Origin: Paralithodes platypus
Taxonomy: Eukaryota; Arthropoda; Malacostraca; Decapoda; Lithodidae
Reading direction: 5' to 3'
Assembly: GCA_032716605.1 (NCBI GenBank)
Contig: CM064485.1
Coordinates: 33,395,722 to 33,459,721, forward strand
DNA length: 64,000 nt
Part shown: positions 1-10,944 of the stretch, one piece after another
Layout: each line of letters begins with the position of its first letter
How positions within the stretch are numbered: position 1 is the first letter of the stretch
Translations under genes and position numbers: made by a program
Notes under the pieces: generated by a model
The model's database searches: none
What the model was told of the DNA's origin: nothing
What the model saw: only the letters and a program-made list of their open reading frames with translations

Positions 1-900
1 GTTATGCCTTACGCACTTAAGAATGCACCAGCAACGTTTCAGAACCTGATGAATGAAATTGTAAAGGACATTCCGAATTGCACCGTATATTTGGACGATG
101 TAATCATTTATGATGACTTTGAGAGCCATTGTGAGCACCTTGAGACCTTGTTCCGGAAACTTAGTGAAGCAGGTCTGGTAGTAAATTTGGCAAAGTGTGA
201 CTTCGTAAAAGCCACTGTGCAATACCTTGGGTTTGTAGTGGGAAGGGGACAGGTGTGCCCTCCTCAGAACAAGGTACAGGCTATCAATAAATTTCCGCAC
301 CCAACAACCAAGAAGCAGGTTATGAGATTCTTGGGTATGATAGGCTACTACAGACACTTCATAAAAGGTTACTCAACGGTGTTGGCACCTCTCACAGATT
401 TGTTATCTAAAGACAAAAAGTGTTTGTGGGCACCTGAGTGTGAAAAGGCTTTCACTTTGGTGAAACATTTGCTATGTACTCACCCGATACTCAGGGCCCC
501 AGACTTTAACAGGCCTTTTCAGCTGGCAACAGATGCTAGTGGTGTAGGGGCTGGTGCCGTCTTGCTACAGACAGACAATGAAGATGTGGAACACCAAGTA
601 AGTTTCTTTTCTAAGAAGTTCAATGCTGCACAAAAGAACTATTCTACAATAGAAAAGGAATTACTGGCGATTGTGCTGTCGCTCAGGCACTTTGAGGTGT
701 ATGTTCCAGCCTATGGCCCAGTCGTGGTTATCTACACTGATCATCACCCTTTGAGATTCCTGAATCAATTTCACAATCGCAATATGAGACTGACCAGGTG
801 GTCTTTGATGTTGCAGGAGTATAACCTGGACATCCGTCATATTGCTGGATGTGACAATGTGATAGCGGATTGTTTATCAAGGGTGGATGATCAGTCGTAG
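1..900 (+). CDS. pol: Partial Ty3/gypsy-type pol: end of reverse transcriptase plus RNase H
   Basis: This is the C-terminal part of an LTR-retrotransposon polyprotein that copies element RNA into DNA. The frame is open from the window edge, so the 5' part lies outside. The catalytic motif YLDD is followed by the thumb/connection region (FLGMIGYYRHF) and an RNase H domain with a DASGVGAG start, a KELLAIV helix and a YTDHHPL motif. The frame ends at DCLSRVDDQS. It is a near-identical paralogue of 24233-25131. Visible differences include a one-codon deletion after YLDDVIIYDD and single substitutions such as HQV for HPV. A 3' LTR follows about 400 bp downstream, so this is the end of a second copy of the element at 17737-27362. 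Confidence 0.92.
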   Translation, partial: VMPYALKNAPATFQNLMNEIVKDIPNCTVYLDDVIIYDDFESHCEHLETLFRKLSEAGLVVNLAKCDFVKATVQYLGFVVGRGQVCPPQNKVQAINKFPHPTTKKQVMRFLGMIGYYRHFIKGYSTVLAPLTDLLSKDKKCLWAPECEKAFTLVKHLLCTHPILRAPDFNRPFQLATDASGVGAGAVLLQTDNEDVEHQVSFFSKKFNAAQKNYSTIEKELLAIVLSLRHFEVYVPAYGPVVVIYTDHHPLRFLNQFHNRNMRLTRWSLMLQEYNLDIRHIAGCDNVIADCLSRVDDQS

Positions 901-1297
901 GCTATCACAGGTGTGTGGGTTTGAGTGGAGGAAAATAGGCTGCCCTTATAGTGCAGCCGGGAAAAACATATTAAAATATAAAAATCATATAAAAACTCTT
1001 TCTTTTGATATAGGTAATCGTATAAGTTTGTCATAGCCTATAGAGTTTGAGTAGTCCACGAACTATCAAACGGCTGAGCTGCTGTAAGCTCGCTCTGGGA
1101 GCATGATATTGTGTCTTTTTGCTATTGTTGGGAGGAGTTATAAAATGTGATTTTTTTTTTTTAATAATAAGATGTGTTTTGTTGATAAACTCAGCTTTGT
1201 TTTAGTGCCATGCGGTCGCTGGGTGTGGGGGGCTTGATGGGGTTCTGTGTTTGTCAGATTTTGGCTCAGGGTTGAGCGAGTAAAATCTTGGGGGAGG
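901..1297 (+). other. Untranslated spacer and polypurine tract before the 3' LTR (copy 1)
   Basis: There is no env-like reading frame between the end of pol and the LTR. The stretch ends in a purine-rich run (GGGGGAGG, 1290-1297) directly abutting the LTR, the expected plus-strand primer site. It matches 25132-25528 almost base for base. Confidence 0.7.
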
Positions 1298-1724
1298 TGT
1301 GACGCATGTCCACGTGTGAGCATGCTGTACAGAACGCCTAGTCATGCCCCACTCTCGCTAGGATCGTCAGGGCAGGAACTTTGGCTGTAGTCTATGTAGA
1401 GTTTCCTAACTTAGTTCATGTGAGCCGTTGTACTATAAGTATTATGAATATGTATTTTGTTTTCATCTGAGTCAACGAGTTCTATTTTATATCATTAGTT
1501 ATAAGTATTGTGTGTAAAACTTATTTGTAATGATGGGAAGAGAAACAGCCACAGTTGGGGGTCAGTGGGTGCGCCAGGCGGGAGGTGGGCCTAACTCACT
1601 CGCATTCCTCCCTCCCTCAGTGCTAGGGGAGCCTTTGTGTATCCCAGAGGAGAGAGAGAAATTACGTAATGGTTGTCAGTGGGCGGTCCTTAGTAGTTCA
1701 CGTTGGGCTCACTAGAGGGCCGGG

Positions 1725-1731
1725 TATAAAA
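1725..1731 (+). promoter_or_regulatory. LTR TATA box (copy 1)
   Basis: TATAAAA sits in a GC-rich context and is conserved in all three LTR copies (18164-18170 and 25940-25946). An A/T-poor stretch and TCATCAGAACTC follow about 25 bp downstream, a plausible initiator. This is the expected retrotransposon promoter. Confidence 0.6.
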
Positions 1732-2123
1732 GGGAAGTCTAGCCATTTTTTCATCAGAACTCATTAGGCAGAGCGACTTCTCATTTCCCTTGCTAACTAT
1801 ATATATTCTTCTGACTGATGGGAACTTTCTCTACTACCTTACATTCTTATCTCCTCTTTTCCCTACCCTGTTTAACTTCCATGGTCCCGTTGGTGCAGAG
1901 CTAGTCAGCCAACGTATTATCGCTTGAGTTCTCACGAGATACTTGCCTATTAGATAGCCTATTTTGGAAGGGTTGACTTAGAATAGGATTGATTTATGTT
2001 TGTTGCACTTGTATATGCATTTCCCTGTGTGTTATTATTATTATTCCTGTTTTCTGCTAGTCTAGGTAATGCTAGACTGGGGTAAGGCTTTTCTGTGTTA
2101 CGAGTTGTTGTTTGATGCAGTGG

Positions 2124-2610
2124 TTAACCTAACAAGTGCGCATGGGGGTAATTGGAAACGTCCCCCTGTGCTGACGTATTTGAGGTGTTTCCGTCACTAA
2201 AATATTCATTGTGCCATTAATAGCATTAATACTTATCCATATGCGCCTATTATGGGTTGATTATAAAGGTATTAACCTGAAACAACAAAAAACAAGTGAA
2301 AACAGCGTTTGGATGGTCAAAATCGGAGATATAGCCCGCGAGTTGTATAATGTATGGGTGAGGCAAGCTGCTTTCCCGCCAATTTCCCCCAAGGCCACTG
2401 AGACACAGTCGATCGATACTCTCTCTCTCTCTCTCTTGCACTCGCTTGCCATCAGTGATGACAACACCCTGCTTGCAACTCGCTAATGTTAGCACGAAAA
2501 TGTACCTCAGAATAAGGGAATAACAGGGAAAATAGGTGATAACTGAAGGAGAGGAGGAAAGTGGGGAAGGAGGGGAGGTAGAGGACTGAGATTTTGCATG
2601 GCCCAGGGGC

Positions 2611-2641
<31 letters not shown>

Positions 2642-2975
2642 CCCCGATGTCAAAAGTTGATTTTTTTTTTTCACTCACTCTTAAGAGTCTCCCCGCAGTC
2701 CGCCGGGGGAACTCTTAACCCCTTCAGACATATATGACGCAGAGGTTGCCAGATTAGCAATAAGAAATAGAGTTCTCTCACTCTTATAATTACCTCTCCA
2801 AAATTAGTTTTCTGCCCACATCTAACTCAAAGACAACTGCAGAGGTTGAAGTAACTAAAATAAAGGTTTGTAAAAAACCCTGATGGTAATAAAGGCTTTA
2901 AAGTATCCCTAATAGGCTCAAAATTGCGTCATATGTCGGAGAGGGTTAAGAGTCTCCCCGCAGTTCCCGGGTTAA
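2124..2975. mobile_element. TTAA-flanked element, family A, copy 1 (piggyBac-like non-autonomous)
   Basis: The insert is bounded by TTAA (2124-2127 and 2972-2975) within the LTR. The other two LTRs show the empty site TGGTTAAGCG with one TTAA. The ends are imperfect inverted repeats (TTAACC..GAA.TGCG). There is no transposase. A second copy lies at 14635-15257. This copy is itself interrupted by the family C element at 2715-2949; without it the insert is about 613 bp, against 615 bp for copy 2. Assignment to piggyBac rests on the TTAA target duplication and TTAACC termini only. Confidence 0.8.
2715..2949. mobile_element. TTAA-flanked element, family C, copy 1 (227 bp)
   Basis: A 227-bp insert between two TTAA copies lies inside the family A element. 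Family A copy 2 at 15225-15240 shows the uninterrupted CTCTTAAGAGTCTC. The ends are inverted repeats: TTAACCCCTTCAGACATA at the left, and the complement of CATATGTCGGAGAGGGTTAA at the right. The same 227-bp element occurs in reverse at 23738-23972 and again at 37616-37850. Confidence 0.85.
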
Positions 2976-3995
2976 GCGATAAACCTGCATACTCGTTTCG
3001 GTTCAGTGAAGCCTAGGTTGTCTTCGCGGCTGACTGTGTTGAGTTAATAATTTACAGTGCGTGAGGGCAAGAGCCTAACCACCCTGTATTTTATTAACAG
3101 TTTGTTTTTACTTTGTCAAGGAGCCGGGAGAAAACCAGATACAAGGGATCTGGATTTCTCAAAGTGCACTTGTTAGTTTTAACGTAATACTTTAAACAGT
3201 CGTGAGGACTTCGCTAGGCTACGAGCCGTTTTTGCTCAGTCACTGCTTCCTTTTTGCCTACAGTACCCCAGCTAGACTTTACTCGATTAGTAGATACAGA
3301 ATAGTATTGAAGCTTTCCTTATGTATGTTATTGTTTATGCACTATTGATTTCATGTGTTGCAAGCTTGGCTACTTTAGTGATTAGTGGCCCACGAGCACA
3401 ATCCGAGTAGGCTATTGCCGTTGCATTTGCGGAGTACTTCCTTTTAATGTTTGCCATTTACTATTGCATATTCTTTTAATTATTCTTATGCCAATTTAAG
3501 CCTTTAATATTATTTAATTGCCAGTGTTTTTGCTTATTGAATTACTGTTCAAAATCCGATACGTACTTCTTACGAGCATCCGAGAAGCATCTAACTTTTT
3601 TCAGAAGATTCCTTGCTCGATGCTTAAGGACTATTAATTAACGTAACGTAATAGTGCCGATCCGAAGTAGAGGGTGGTGGACTTCTTAAGTTCATAGTCA
3701 AGGGTGGATTACTTCGGCTTCGGCCAACACTATTCTTTGGTGTTGTTGTTTCTTACTTCATTGTTTGATTGTTGACCAGACTAGATAATTCCTGTCTCTT
3801 TATTAGTCTGTTGTTGAACACTAGTACCGAGTTCTTGTATACCCAGTTATAGCAGATTGAACTCTGGAGGGTATTGGTGTTTTTTGTTCGTCTGGCAGTA
3901 CTCAGGGGTTGGGATCGTGTGTTTCCGTTGTGGCAGCGAGCCGTATTCGAGTCCTGATTGAGAGCTCTTGTGTACCCGAGTGCCAGTTCGTAACA

Positions 3996-5615
3996 CGCCG
4001 CCTTGGCGGTCGACTTAACACCTTACGAGCGGCCTATGCGGTTTATTTATATGTACCGCCCAGCGGGGTGTTTTTAGCCAAAATAGGGCTGTTTACGTGA
4101 TCATTTTCATGCCTAAATAAGACCCAGAACGTAAAACAAGTACCTATCCCTGAAAGGGCATAAACAGAGCTTTCGAATGACACCATAACGATCCTTTTAT
4201 GATGGCTAGTTTTCTTGCAATAACCGTGCAACGTGAGTGCAAAAAGCATGTAATTCGGTACTTTCCCCATATAATTCAGTATGTAGCGAGTGAGAGAGGG
4301 AGGAGGGAGCTGAGATTCGTGTCAGTAGGTTCGCCGCGGTGGTCTGGAGCAGTCATACGCTCGCTAGTCTCCTGCCACCACTTGTCTCTCTCTCTCAGCA
4401 ACATTACGTGCTGAAATTGCCACTCGAGTTATGTCGAGCGCCGCCACATAGTCCAGCTTTATTTAACTCGACTTATGTGGTGAGCCGCTAATTAAGGGTT
4501 AAAATGGCTAAGCTTGTTGGGTACATTTTTTGATAAAAACTTGCGTTATAGGGTGTGGGATACAGGACAGGGTAGAGGGGGGCTCTGCCCCCCCTCACCC
4601 CCCGGTGAATTATAATAATCGTCATCTATGTGGCCAGCAGGGGGGCAAGTAAAACATCTGGCCGTCACCTCGAGCGTCCTGGGTAAACAAACAGCGATGA
4701 TCCGAAGCGACGACGGACTCCCTCCGCCGCCGATTTTCAGTCAAAACGCCCCGTTTTATTCTCATCGAAAACCACATTTAAAAAGTTATTATATCGTTTT
4801 CAATACTATTACCGGACCAGAAAAAGGTGTAGCTTGGTGTTGGATGCGTGGAAACCGAAAACAAATATGTATTAAATCCTCGGTTGTACCTGTCAAATAT
4901 CTGTCCAGTAACTAAAATCGTACCAAAAGTTATTATATCGTTTTCAATACTATTACCGGACCAGAAAAAGGTGTAGCTTGGTGTTGGATGCGTGGAAACC
5001 GAAAACAAATATGTATTAAATCCTCGGTGGTACCTGTCAAATAGGTGTCCAGTAACTAAAATCGTACCTAACTTTTTAAATGTGTTTTCGACGAGAATAA
5101 AACGGGGCGTTTGGGGCAAAAATCGGCGGCGGGGGGAGTCCGTCGTCGCTTCGGATCGTCGCGGTTTGTTTACCCAGGCCGCTCGAGGTGATGGCCAGCT
5201 GTTTTACTTGCCCCCTGCTGGCCACACAGATGACGATTATTATAATTCACGGAGGGGTGAGGGGGGGCAGAGCCCCCCCTCAACCCTGTCCTGTATCCCA
5301 CGCCCTATAACGCAAGTTTTTATCAAAAAATTGACCCAACAAGCTTAGCCATTTGAAGTCGACCGCCAAGGCGGGACCGAGAAGTCACTCCGAGCGTAAA
5401 GTAAACAAAGCGACGCTACTTCCACGAACGCAACCGAGTTGTCTTTATATTTCGTCTCATATTATCATTATTAAAGTGTCCCCATTGCTTTTTTAGTGTT
5501 TCGTACACCAGAAAAGGGTGTAGCTTGGTGTTGGATGCATGGAAACCGAAAACAAATATGTATTAAATCGTTGGCGGTACCTGTCAAATAGGTGTCCAGT
5601 AACTAAAATCGTACC
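3996..5615. repeat. Back-to-back family K elements, copy 1 of the duplication
   Basis: From the end of the LTR this is the right half of a family K inverted-repeat element (to 4924), a 144-bp tandem repeat of its terminal region (to 5068), then a second K in inverse orientation (to 5615). The arms form a large palindrome around 4925-5068. K's terminal repeat contains AGTAACTAAAATCGTACC. The same arrangement is at 27363-28500. Family B insert 4015-4502 interrupts the left arm. Long frames here (for example 4992-5348) arise from the palindrome and are not taken as genes. Confidence 0.75.
4015..4502. mobile_element. TTAA-flanked element, family B, copy 1 (480 bp)
   Basis: It is bounded by TTAA (4015-4018 and 4499-4502). 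The paralogous locus at 27382-27385 has the empty site CGACTTAAAATGG. Terminal inverted repeats are imperfect (TTAACACCTTACGAGCGG against TTAACCCTTAATTAGCGG). It has no transposase. Its inverse is found split at the outer ends of 9497-13887. Confidence 0.82.
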
Positions 5616-6050
5616 AGGTGTTTTGGTTAGGTTAATGCTAAAGAAAAAAATTAATCCATTCAAAAAAAAAAAATCCCGTGGATAAAAATTATATAGCAAT
5701 GAAGCATAGAATTATTATGTTCCTTCCAACAACCAACCATACTCCCAAAATCGATTAATGAAATTTACAAACACATGTGGCAGTCCGTGGATTCGAACCC
5801 AGGATGCTCACACCGAAAATCAACACCTCATACATCGCACCACGAAGACAGTTAAAGGTTGGTGGACACTGCCTACGATTTATTATGCAACTTCGAATCC
5901 TGCATATCAATCTAAGCATGTACACACATCCCAACTGCAACTCACGTAGGCTATGCATATGTGAATGGAAAGAGCAATTAATGGGGCCTTAACCCAAAAC
6001 TACCATTAGAAATGAGATCCCAGCTGTAGTGCGACTCGTAAATATTGACC
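5616..6050. mobile_element. Right part of a family H inverted-repeat element (copy 1 of the duplication)
   Basis: The sequence ends in the family H terminus (AAATATTGACC at 6050), followed by GACATTTT (6051-6058), the same target duplication seen at 28936-28943. The left half is replaced by the K elements. The arm is interrupted at about 5722-5993 by an unrelated insert with a tRNA-like B box. Confidence 0.7.
5722..5993 (-). repeat. Possible tRNA-derived SINE
   Basis: On the minus strand the insert contains GGTTCGAATCC, a perfect match to the RNA polymerase III B box, with a weak A-box-like stretch about 40 bases upstream. The left and right sides match uninterrupted H arms elsewhere, so it is an insertion. 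The same insert is at 28605-28878. The folded arms are poor, so it is not a functional tRNA gene. The SINE label is tentative. Confidence 0.35.
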
Positions 6051-6058
6051 GACATTTT

Positions 6059-6112
6059 TACTGTCCATGGTTGCCTCCCTGTCTCAGTCAAGTGCCCGAA
6101 GTGTCAACATGA
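6059..6112 (+). pseudogene. Merlin-like transposase zinc-ribbon fragment (duplicate)
   Basis: It directly follows the H target duplication and encodes SVKCPKCQ, the zinc-ribbon start seen at 28944-29190. Homology with the other duplicate stops near 6112, which marks the breakpoint of the segmental duplication. Confidence 0.5.
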
Positions 6113-6129
6113 ATGTCAACGTGGCATAA

Positions 6130-6690
6130 CCAGCATCATCAACAGGAAGGCCTGAACCAATGCTCTATGGGCATACCATTTCATCATCGCTGTGTTACTG
6201 CAGAGTTTCTAATCGAGTGGCACCAAGACATACCAGGAGCTGAGCGACTACTTGGAGACAGCCAGTAAGCACCCAACGGGGAGGCTATGGGTAGACTACC
6301 TCATTAAGTCTACACTGCTGACGCTCATGTTCCTGCGCAGAGAGCGAAACGGTGACTTCCTCCTCCAACATCACTGTCTCAAGGCGATGCAGTCATATTT
6401 GTTCGCCGCAAGTCACCACAATTATGCCCGCTATCTGAGCTGGTATGTACGACAGATGGACCACCTTCCCCAGCATGTTAAGGTGGACCTACTGGCAGGG
6501 ACGCACATCTGTCGACACTGATGGTGGGACTGCAGTGCCAGTAGATCAGTTCGGCGCGCATACTTATATCAAGCATGGGAAGGGTACTGGAGATATGAAG
6601 GGCATTCCAACAAGCGCCGAGCAATTGGCTGTGTGTGACAACAATTTCAGTGTGTGCACCCACTGAGTCTTGACGTTACCTCATTGGCAC
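6130..6690 (+). pseudogene. Unrecognised gene-family fragment, frameshifted
   Basis: Three frames together read as one protein: ELSDYLETASKHPTGRLW, a long hydrophobic and charged stretch, YARYLSWYVRQMDHLPQH, then after a shift near 6515 TDGGTAVPVDQF, and after another near 6655 LSLDVTSL. The upstream part (from about 6130) contains stops. The composition looks like true coding sequence broken by frameshifts and not like noise. I do not recognise a named domain. It may be a passenger or coding gene of a repeat family, since two opposed pieces lie together (see 6654-7173). Confidence 0.5.
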
Positions 6691-7173
6691 ACTGGTCCTG
6701 TCTCTCATCACTGAGGTTTTCCAATTGTTGTTGGAATGTGATATCACCACCCCTATCTACAGTTGTACATTGTTTGACCTGCACCCACCTGTGTGGGTTG
6801 TTTCTGTCCTTTGGCTTACACTTTCCCACACAAGAGACGTCTTGCTTGAAAACAAAGTCACTACATTAGGATTTCAAAAATATTTTTGAAATACCAATAT
6901 CAGTCCATGTCGCCTTTTCTTTCTTATATTATTTCTATTCTTCGATACATAGCTACAGTAACATGATTTGTGAGCTAGACTATCACTTCCTGACAGAGTT
7001 GTGTATAGTTCATCACTTTTTACTTTGCTTGTAGCAACAATCTTCTGCATGGCCACAGTCTTGAATGTCTGTAACGCTCCCTTGGCATTACAGGGACTGA
7101 AGAGGCACTTTCCCTCTCCAGCAGCCATGACGATTGTGACGACCTGGGGTACCACAGAACTAATGCTGATCAC
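6654..7173 (-). pseudogene. Opposed fragment of a gene with cysteine-rich N-terminal region
   Basis: Read on the minus strand from 7173 it gives a cysteine-containing start (KCLFSPCNAKG), a lysine/serine-rich middle and HKSCYCSYVSKNR. After a break near 6835 it continues as CKPKDRNNPHRWVQVKQC and LSDERQDQCANEV. The paired cysteines and the histidine suggest a zinc-binding region. It converges on the plus-strand fragment at 6130-6690. Both may be halves of one family placed in opposite orientation. Function is unknown. Confidence 0.4.
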
Positions 7174-7205
7174 GCCGACTCACCGTACTCTGAAATTACT
7201 AAGAA

Positions 7206-9490
7206 AGATGTAAACCACTAAACAAAGAAAATATAAAGAACATATACTCATCAAGAAAGTTGATTTTTTCTGATTTATGATCAAATTTTACCTTTGACCT
7301 TTGATTTGACCTTAACTTTGACCCCATATACAAAATGTAATTCCAAAAATGGACTCCCTGCCCTCTAAAACCCCTAAAAAGTGGTATTACACTACTCTTT
7401 ATGTCACTGAGCAAAAAAGTTGAAGATTCAAGATGGCGGTGGCCGCCATCTTGAATTCTGGGAAATGCTCAACGTTGCAAAAGTAGCAACCAAGCTAATT
7501 TGGGTCTTCTAACCATAAAGAACACATTTATGCGAAAAAAGTTCGAAGCAGTAAACACTGCAGGGTTCACTATAGGAAGTATAGGGATGGCAACTAGACT
7601 ATATGGAGCTGCCACGTGGATGAGGTTGCGGCCATCCCCTGTATACCGAGTTGTGATATAATTATGGTCTCTTCAGGCCTAGCGTGGTTGCAAAAATTAA
7701 ATATATCTTAAATAGTTCCTAGCATGTTTTTCTCTTCCAGACGCCAATAGGTATAAGTCATTACATGACTGGTTGTCAAAATATCAGTGGATATATCTTT
7801 TTCATAAGATACCCTGGCAACCTGTAACGTGCCGAGTTAGTTGCCAAAGATAATAATTGGTAAAATGTGCAGTCTCTCTGACTCCTGCCAAACCAATATT
7901 CCTACGCAGAGAGAGAGAGAGAGAGAGATGGCTAGGCCTATAGCCATAACATATAATTATATGCGCGAGCATACAGTGAAACATTAGTGTTTATCGAAAC
8001 ACAAGTGTGTGTGTGTGTGTATATGTGTGTGTCTTTGAATATAATAATTATTGTAATATGGGAAACCATATTATTCAGTTTTTAGTAAAGGGAGAGAAGG
8101 AGAAATTAATAAATATGCCATGCTCCTTCTAAATTCATGAAAATGCGATACCGCTATTGTGTTCATGGTACTGGGTTAGATGTATTGTGAAGAAAGTGTA
8201 ATGGTAAGGATAGACATAGGTGCTATAATTTATAATTATTGGAGTGATGAGTATTTTATGCGAGTCAGGCAAACCTCATACCCCTAGGTATGAGACAGAG
8301 AGGTATGAGGAGCCCAAAAACAAGTGGTGCAAATCGACAATACGGGCCAGCCCGGGACCTCAACCAAAATTAAGAGACCAACATTAACCCCAAGAAGAGC
8401 AAATGCATATCAGCTAAGAAAAAGACTAATCTATAATGTGGATATGTATTGGTAGATAGATAGATAAATACATCTATAGATACATAGATAGATCGATAGA
8501 TAGTGTGAGTGAATGAGTGAGAAAGAGCTGTCTTACTAAATAGACAGTGAATCTAGCAATCCCTACAAATTGGTTTGCAAACAATAATATAGCAACCTAA
8601 TATTTCTTAAAGGTAGATTTTACAAAAACACTGTTTTTTTTACATCGTAATTAATATCATGAGATATAACGGTAACCAAAAACCTGGTGAAATAATTCAC
8701 GTAACCTTTCCTTCATGATAACCCCCCCCCCCCCCCCTTCATACTCCCTGTAGCCCCTACCTCTTCATCCCAGCAAATCTAAGGACGCCATCTATGGGAC
8801 ATAATATGCAACAGATTTAGGGTGGGGAGAGTGAGCGATCTTACTAATATCAGAGCCAAAGACTCTCAGCGAAATTACCATTAGGTGGCCCAGCCGGAAA
8901 GGGACCGACTGTACATAGAACAAAATGCTACTCCGTAAGTCAGATATGAACCTTTTGAGCTTTTGTATTCCAGAGTGTTCTTGATCTGGTTACGAATAGC
9001 CAAAATGTATAAAGAAAATATAACCACTAAGCTGAAATATTGATTCTGAATCATTATTTTAAGTCAAAGGAAATACAACAAATTAATTAACTGAAATATT
9101 GCTTCGAAAACCTATTTGAGCACAATTATGCATAAATAAATATGAAACTTAAATAAATCTGAACGAAAAGTGATGAAACTGTTATCCATACATACACACA
9201 TTTAGTGGCTGAAGAAGTAAGTGGATAACGAAGGCAGTATCAAAGCAAACGGTGTGGATGTAAGAAATACTCTTCAGTCTTCACTACAATAATTTAATTC
9301 ACGTCTGTTGAGTAACTTCCTACACCAACTCCTCAGATAAGTCCTATACCCAATTCCGTGAGGGGTATTCTTATAGTCCTTTACTTAGTTGGGAAAAATA
9401 TATCTATGAATTATTACTGTGGCCATAGGTAAGTTCGTAGGTATATAGGAAAAAGGGGACAATATAAAGAGCCGGACCACAGCTAGCTCG
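7206..9490. other. No gene; simple repeats and unassigned DNA
   Basis: I see no coding region here. It holds a near-perfect palindrome around 7427-7456 (AAGATGGCGG mirrored as CCGCCATCTT), a GA run (7906-7928), a TG run (8003-8033), a TAGA/GATA tract (8452-8506) and a C-homopolymer (about 8721-8738). Confidence 0.6.
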
Positions 9491-9954
9491 GGATTCTTAA
9501 CCCTTAACTGGCGGCGCCCGGCTATTGTCGAGTGAAAGAAATGGTGGTTTAATGTTATTTTAATACCACAAATTTTGTTGATATATTTGAAGATAAATAA
9601 TGAATCTATATGCTCTAAAGATCATAAAAAAATTTGTTTTAACCCTCGGCAAAACCTAATAAAAAAGTATGGTACTAAAATTTCTTTTTCGTAACAAGGT
9701 TGTCAATACGGTACTTTCAGTCCTCGATAGCTCTAAAAATTATATGAAAATGTGTTAAACCCTCGGAAAAACCTAATATAAAAGTATGGTACTAAAATTT
9801 AATTTTCGTAACAAGGTTGTCAATACGGTACTTTCCCGTTATCAATGTACAATCAAGCTGAAAATTGCAGAGTAAACACCATAGACTTCATCGACTTTAT
9901 TTTCACCTTCGTATAATCGACAGCCAATTTTTTTATTAAGGGATTAGTACTCAA

Positions 9955-10025
9955 CCAGCGGGGGTGTGGGGGTGGCAGCCCCCACCCATAATACTAGGTT
10001 AGGTTAGGTAAGATTGTTAGGTTAG
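9955..10025. repeat. TTAGG/GC-hairpin module (module D)
   Basis: A short unit combines a GC-rich hairpin (GGGGGTGGCAGCCCCCAC) with TTAGG-type tracts (TAGGTTAGGTTAGG). The same module recurs, in either orientation, at least a dozen times in this window, often inside families I and L. Confidence 0.7.
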
Positions 10026-10325
10026 GCTAATGTCTTTTCAAATCACTATCGGGGAGCGTGTCTCAACATCGATCGATAGGCCTAATGGGGAAAATAGGGT
10101 AGCGTTCAAGGAGAGTAGTGCCGCCTTATTTTGCATGTTTTTTTTTGTTTTTTTTCAAGGAATACAGTGTTTTATTGTAGTTTATCATGGTTTGAGTGGA
10201 GGATTTGTATTAGTTTACCCATTACTCCAACAATCTTAAGATAACCCCCCCCACTAGTGGGGAGGGCTATGAAGACAGGGAAAATGTGGGGTTAAAGACT
10301 TAAAAAGGGGATAAGGTGGTATTAA

Positions 10326-10862
10326 AACAAAACTTGGCTCGGGTTTTCATGAATTTGAAAGACATATAACCCCAAAATGGAAAAACCCGAGCCAAGTTTT
10401 GACGAAAGTTGGCTCGGGTTTTCTGATGTTTCAGGATCCCAAAACACAGTAACCTAATTATGAAACTTGGCTCGGGTTTTCATGAATTTGTAACCAATAT
10501 AACCCCAAAATGGAAAAACCCGAGCCAAGTTTTGACGAAAGTTGGCTCGGGTTTTCTGAGGTTTCAGAGTCCCAAAACACAGTAACCTAATTATGAAAGT
10601 TGGCTCGGGTTTTCATGTATTTGAACGGCATAAAACCCCAAAATGGAAAAACCCGAGCCAACTTTTGACGAAAGTTGGCTCGGGTTTTCTGATGTTTGAG
10701 AGTCCCAACACACAGTAAGCTAATTATGAAAGTTGGCTGGGGTTTTCATGTATTTGAACCGCATAAAACTCCAAAATGGAAAAACTCGAGCCAATTTTTG
10801 GCGAAAGTTGGGTCGGGTTTTGCGATATTGCAAAGTCCAAAAACACAGTAGGCTCACCGAAT
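10326..10862. repeat. Tandem array of ~134-bp units with GGCTCGGGTTTT hairpins (family E)
   Basis: About four units start near 10328, 10462, 10596 and 10728. Each holds inverted copies of TTGGCTCGGGTTTT separated by about 30-50 bp, so each unit can fold into hairpins. The last unit is the most diverged. Single or paired units appear at 30040-30285, 33470-33572, 35630-35780 and 36372-36640. Confidence 0.8.
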
Positions 10863-10944
10863 GTTTAAACTTGGGGCAACAGTTGTGATATAGGGTGTAT
10901 CACCTACCTCTGAATGGGTATATCATAGTGTTTACTATACCCCT

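Larger units (their letters stand above)
1298..3995 (+). repeat. 3' LTR of copy 1, split by a TTAA element
   Basis: The LTR begins TGTGACGC and ends CGTAACA, with the TG...CA ends of an LTR. It aligns along its length with the LTRs at 17737-19575 and 25529-27362. It carries an 848-bp insertion at 2124-2975; without it the LTR is about 1.85 kb. A TATA box (TATAAAA, 1725-1731) precedes the probable start of the R region. The sequence just after the LTR (CGCCGCCTTGGCGG) is identical to that after the LTR at 27362, so both copies come from one insertion event followed by duplication. Confidence 0.9.

Noticed and set aside
1530..1715. A 61-codon frame conserved in all three LTR copies (also 17969 and 25745)
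   Set aside because: It is conserved because the LTR is, lies around and upstream of the TATA box, and has no domain-like composition.
4992..5348. 118-codon frame, repeated at 27876-28232
   Set aside because: It lies across the K palindrome, and the opposite strand is similarly open. Changes between the copies do not favour synonymous sites by eye.
5758..5949. tRNA gene suggested by GGTTCGAATCC
   Set aside because: The flanking arms do not pair well and there is no clear anticodon arm or acceptor stem. Kept only as a tentative SINE.
9955..10025. True telomere
   Set aside because: TTAGG tracts are only a few units long, interrupted, and in both orientations within transposons.
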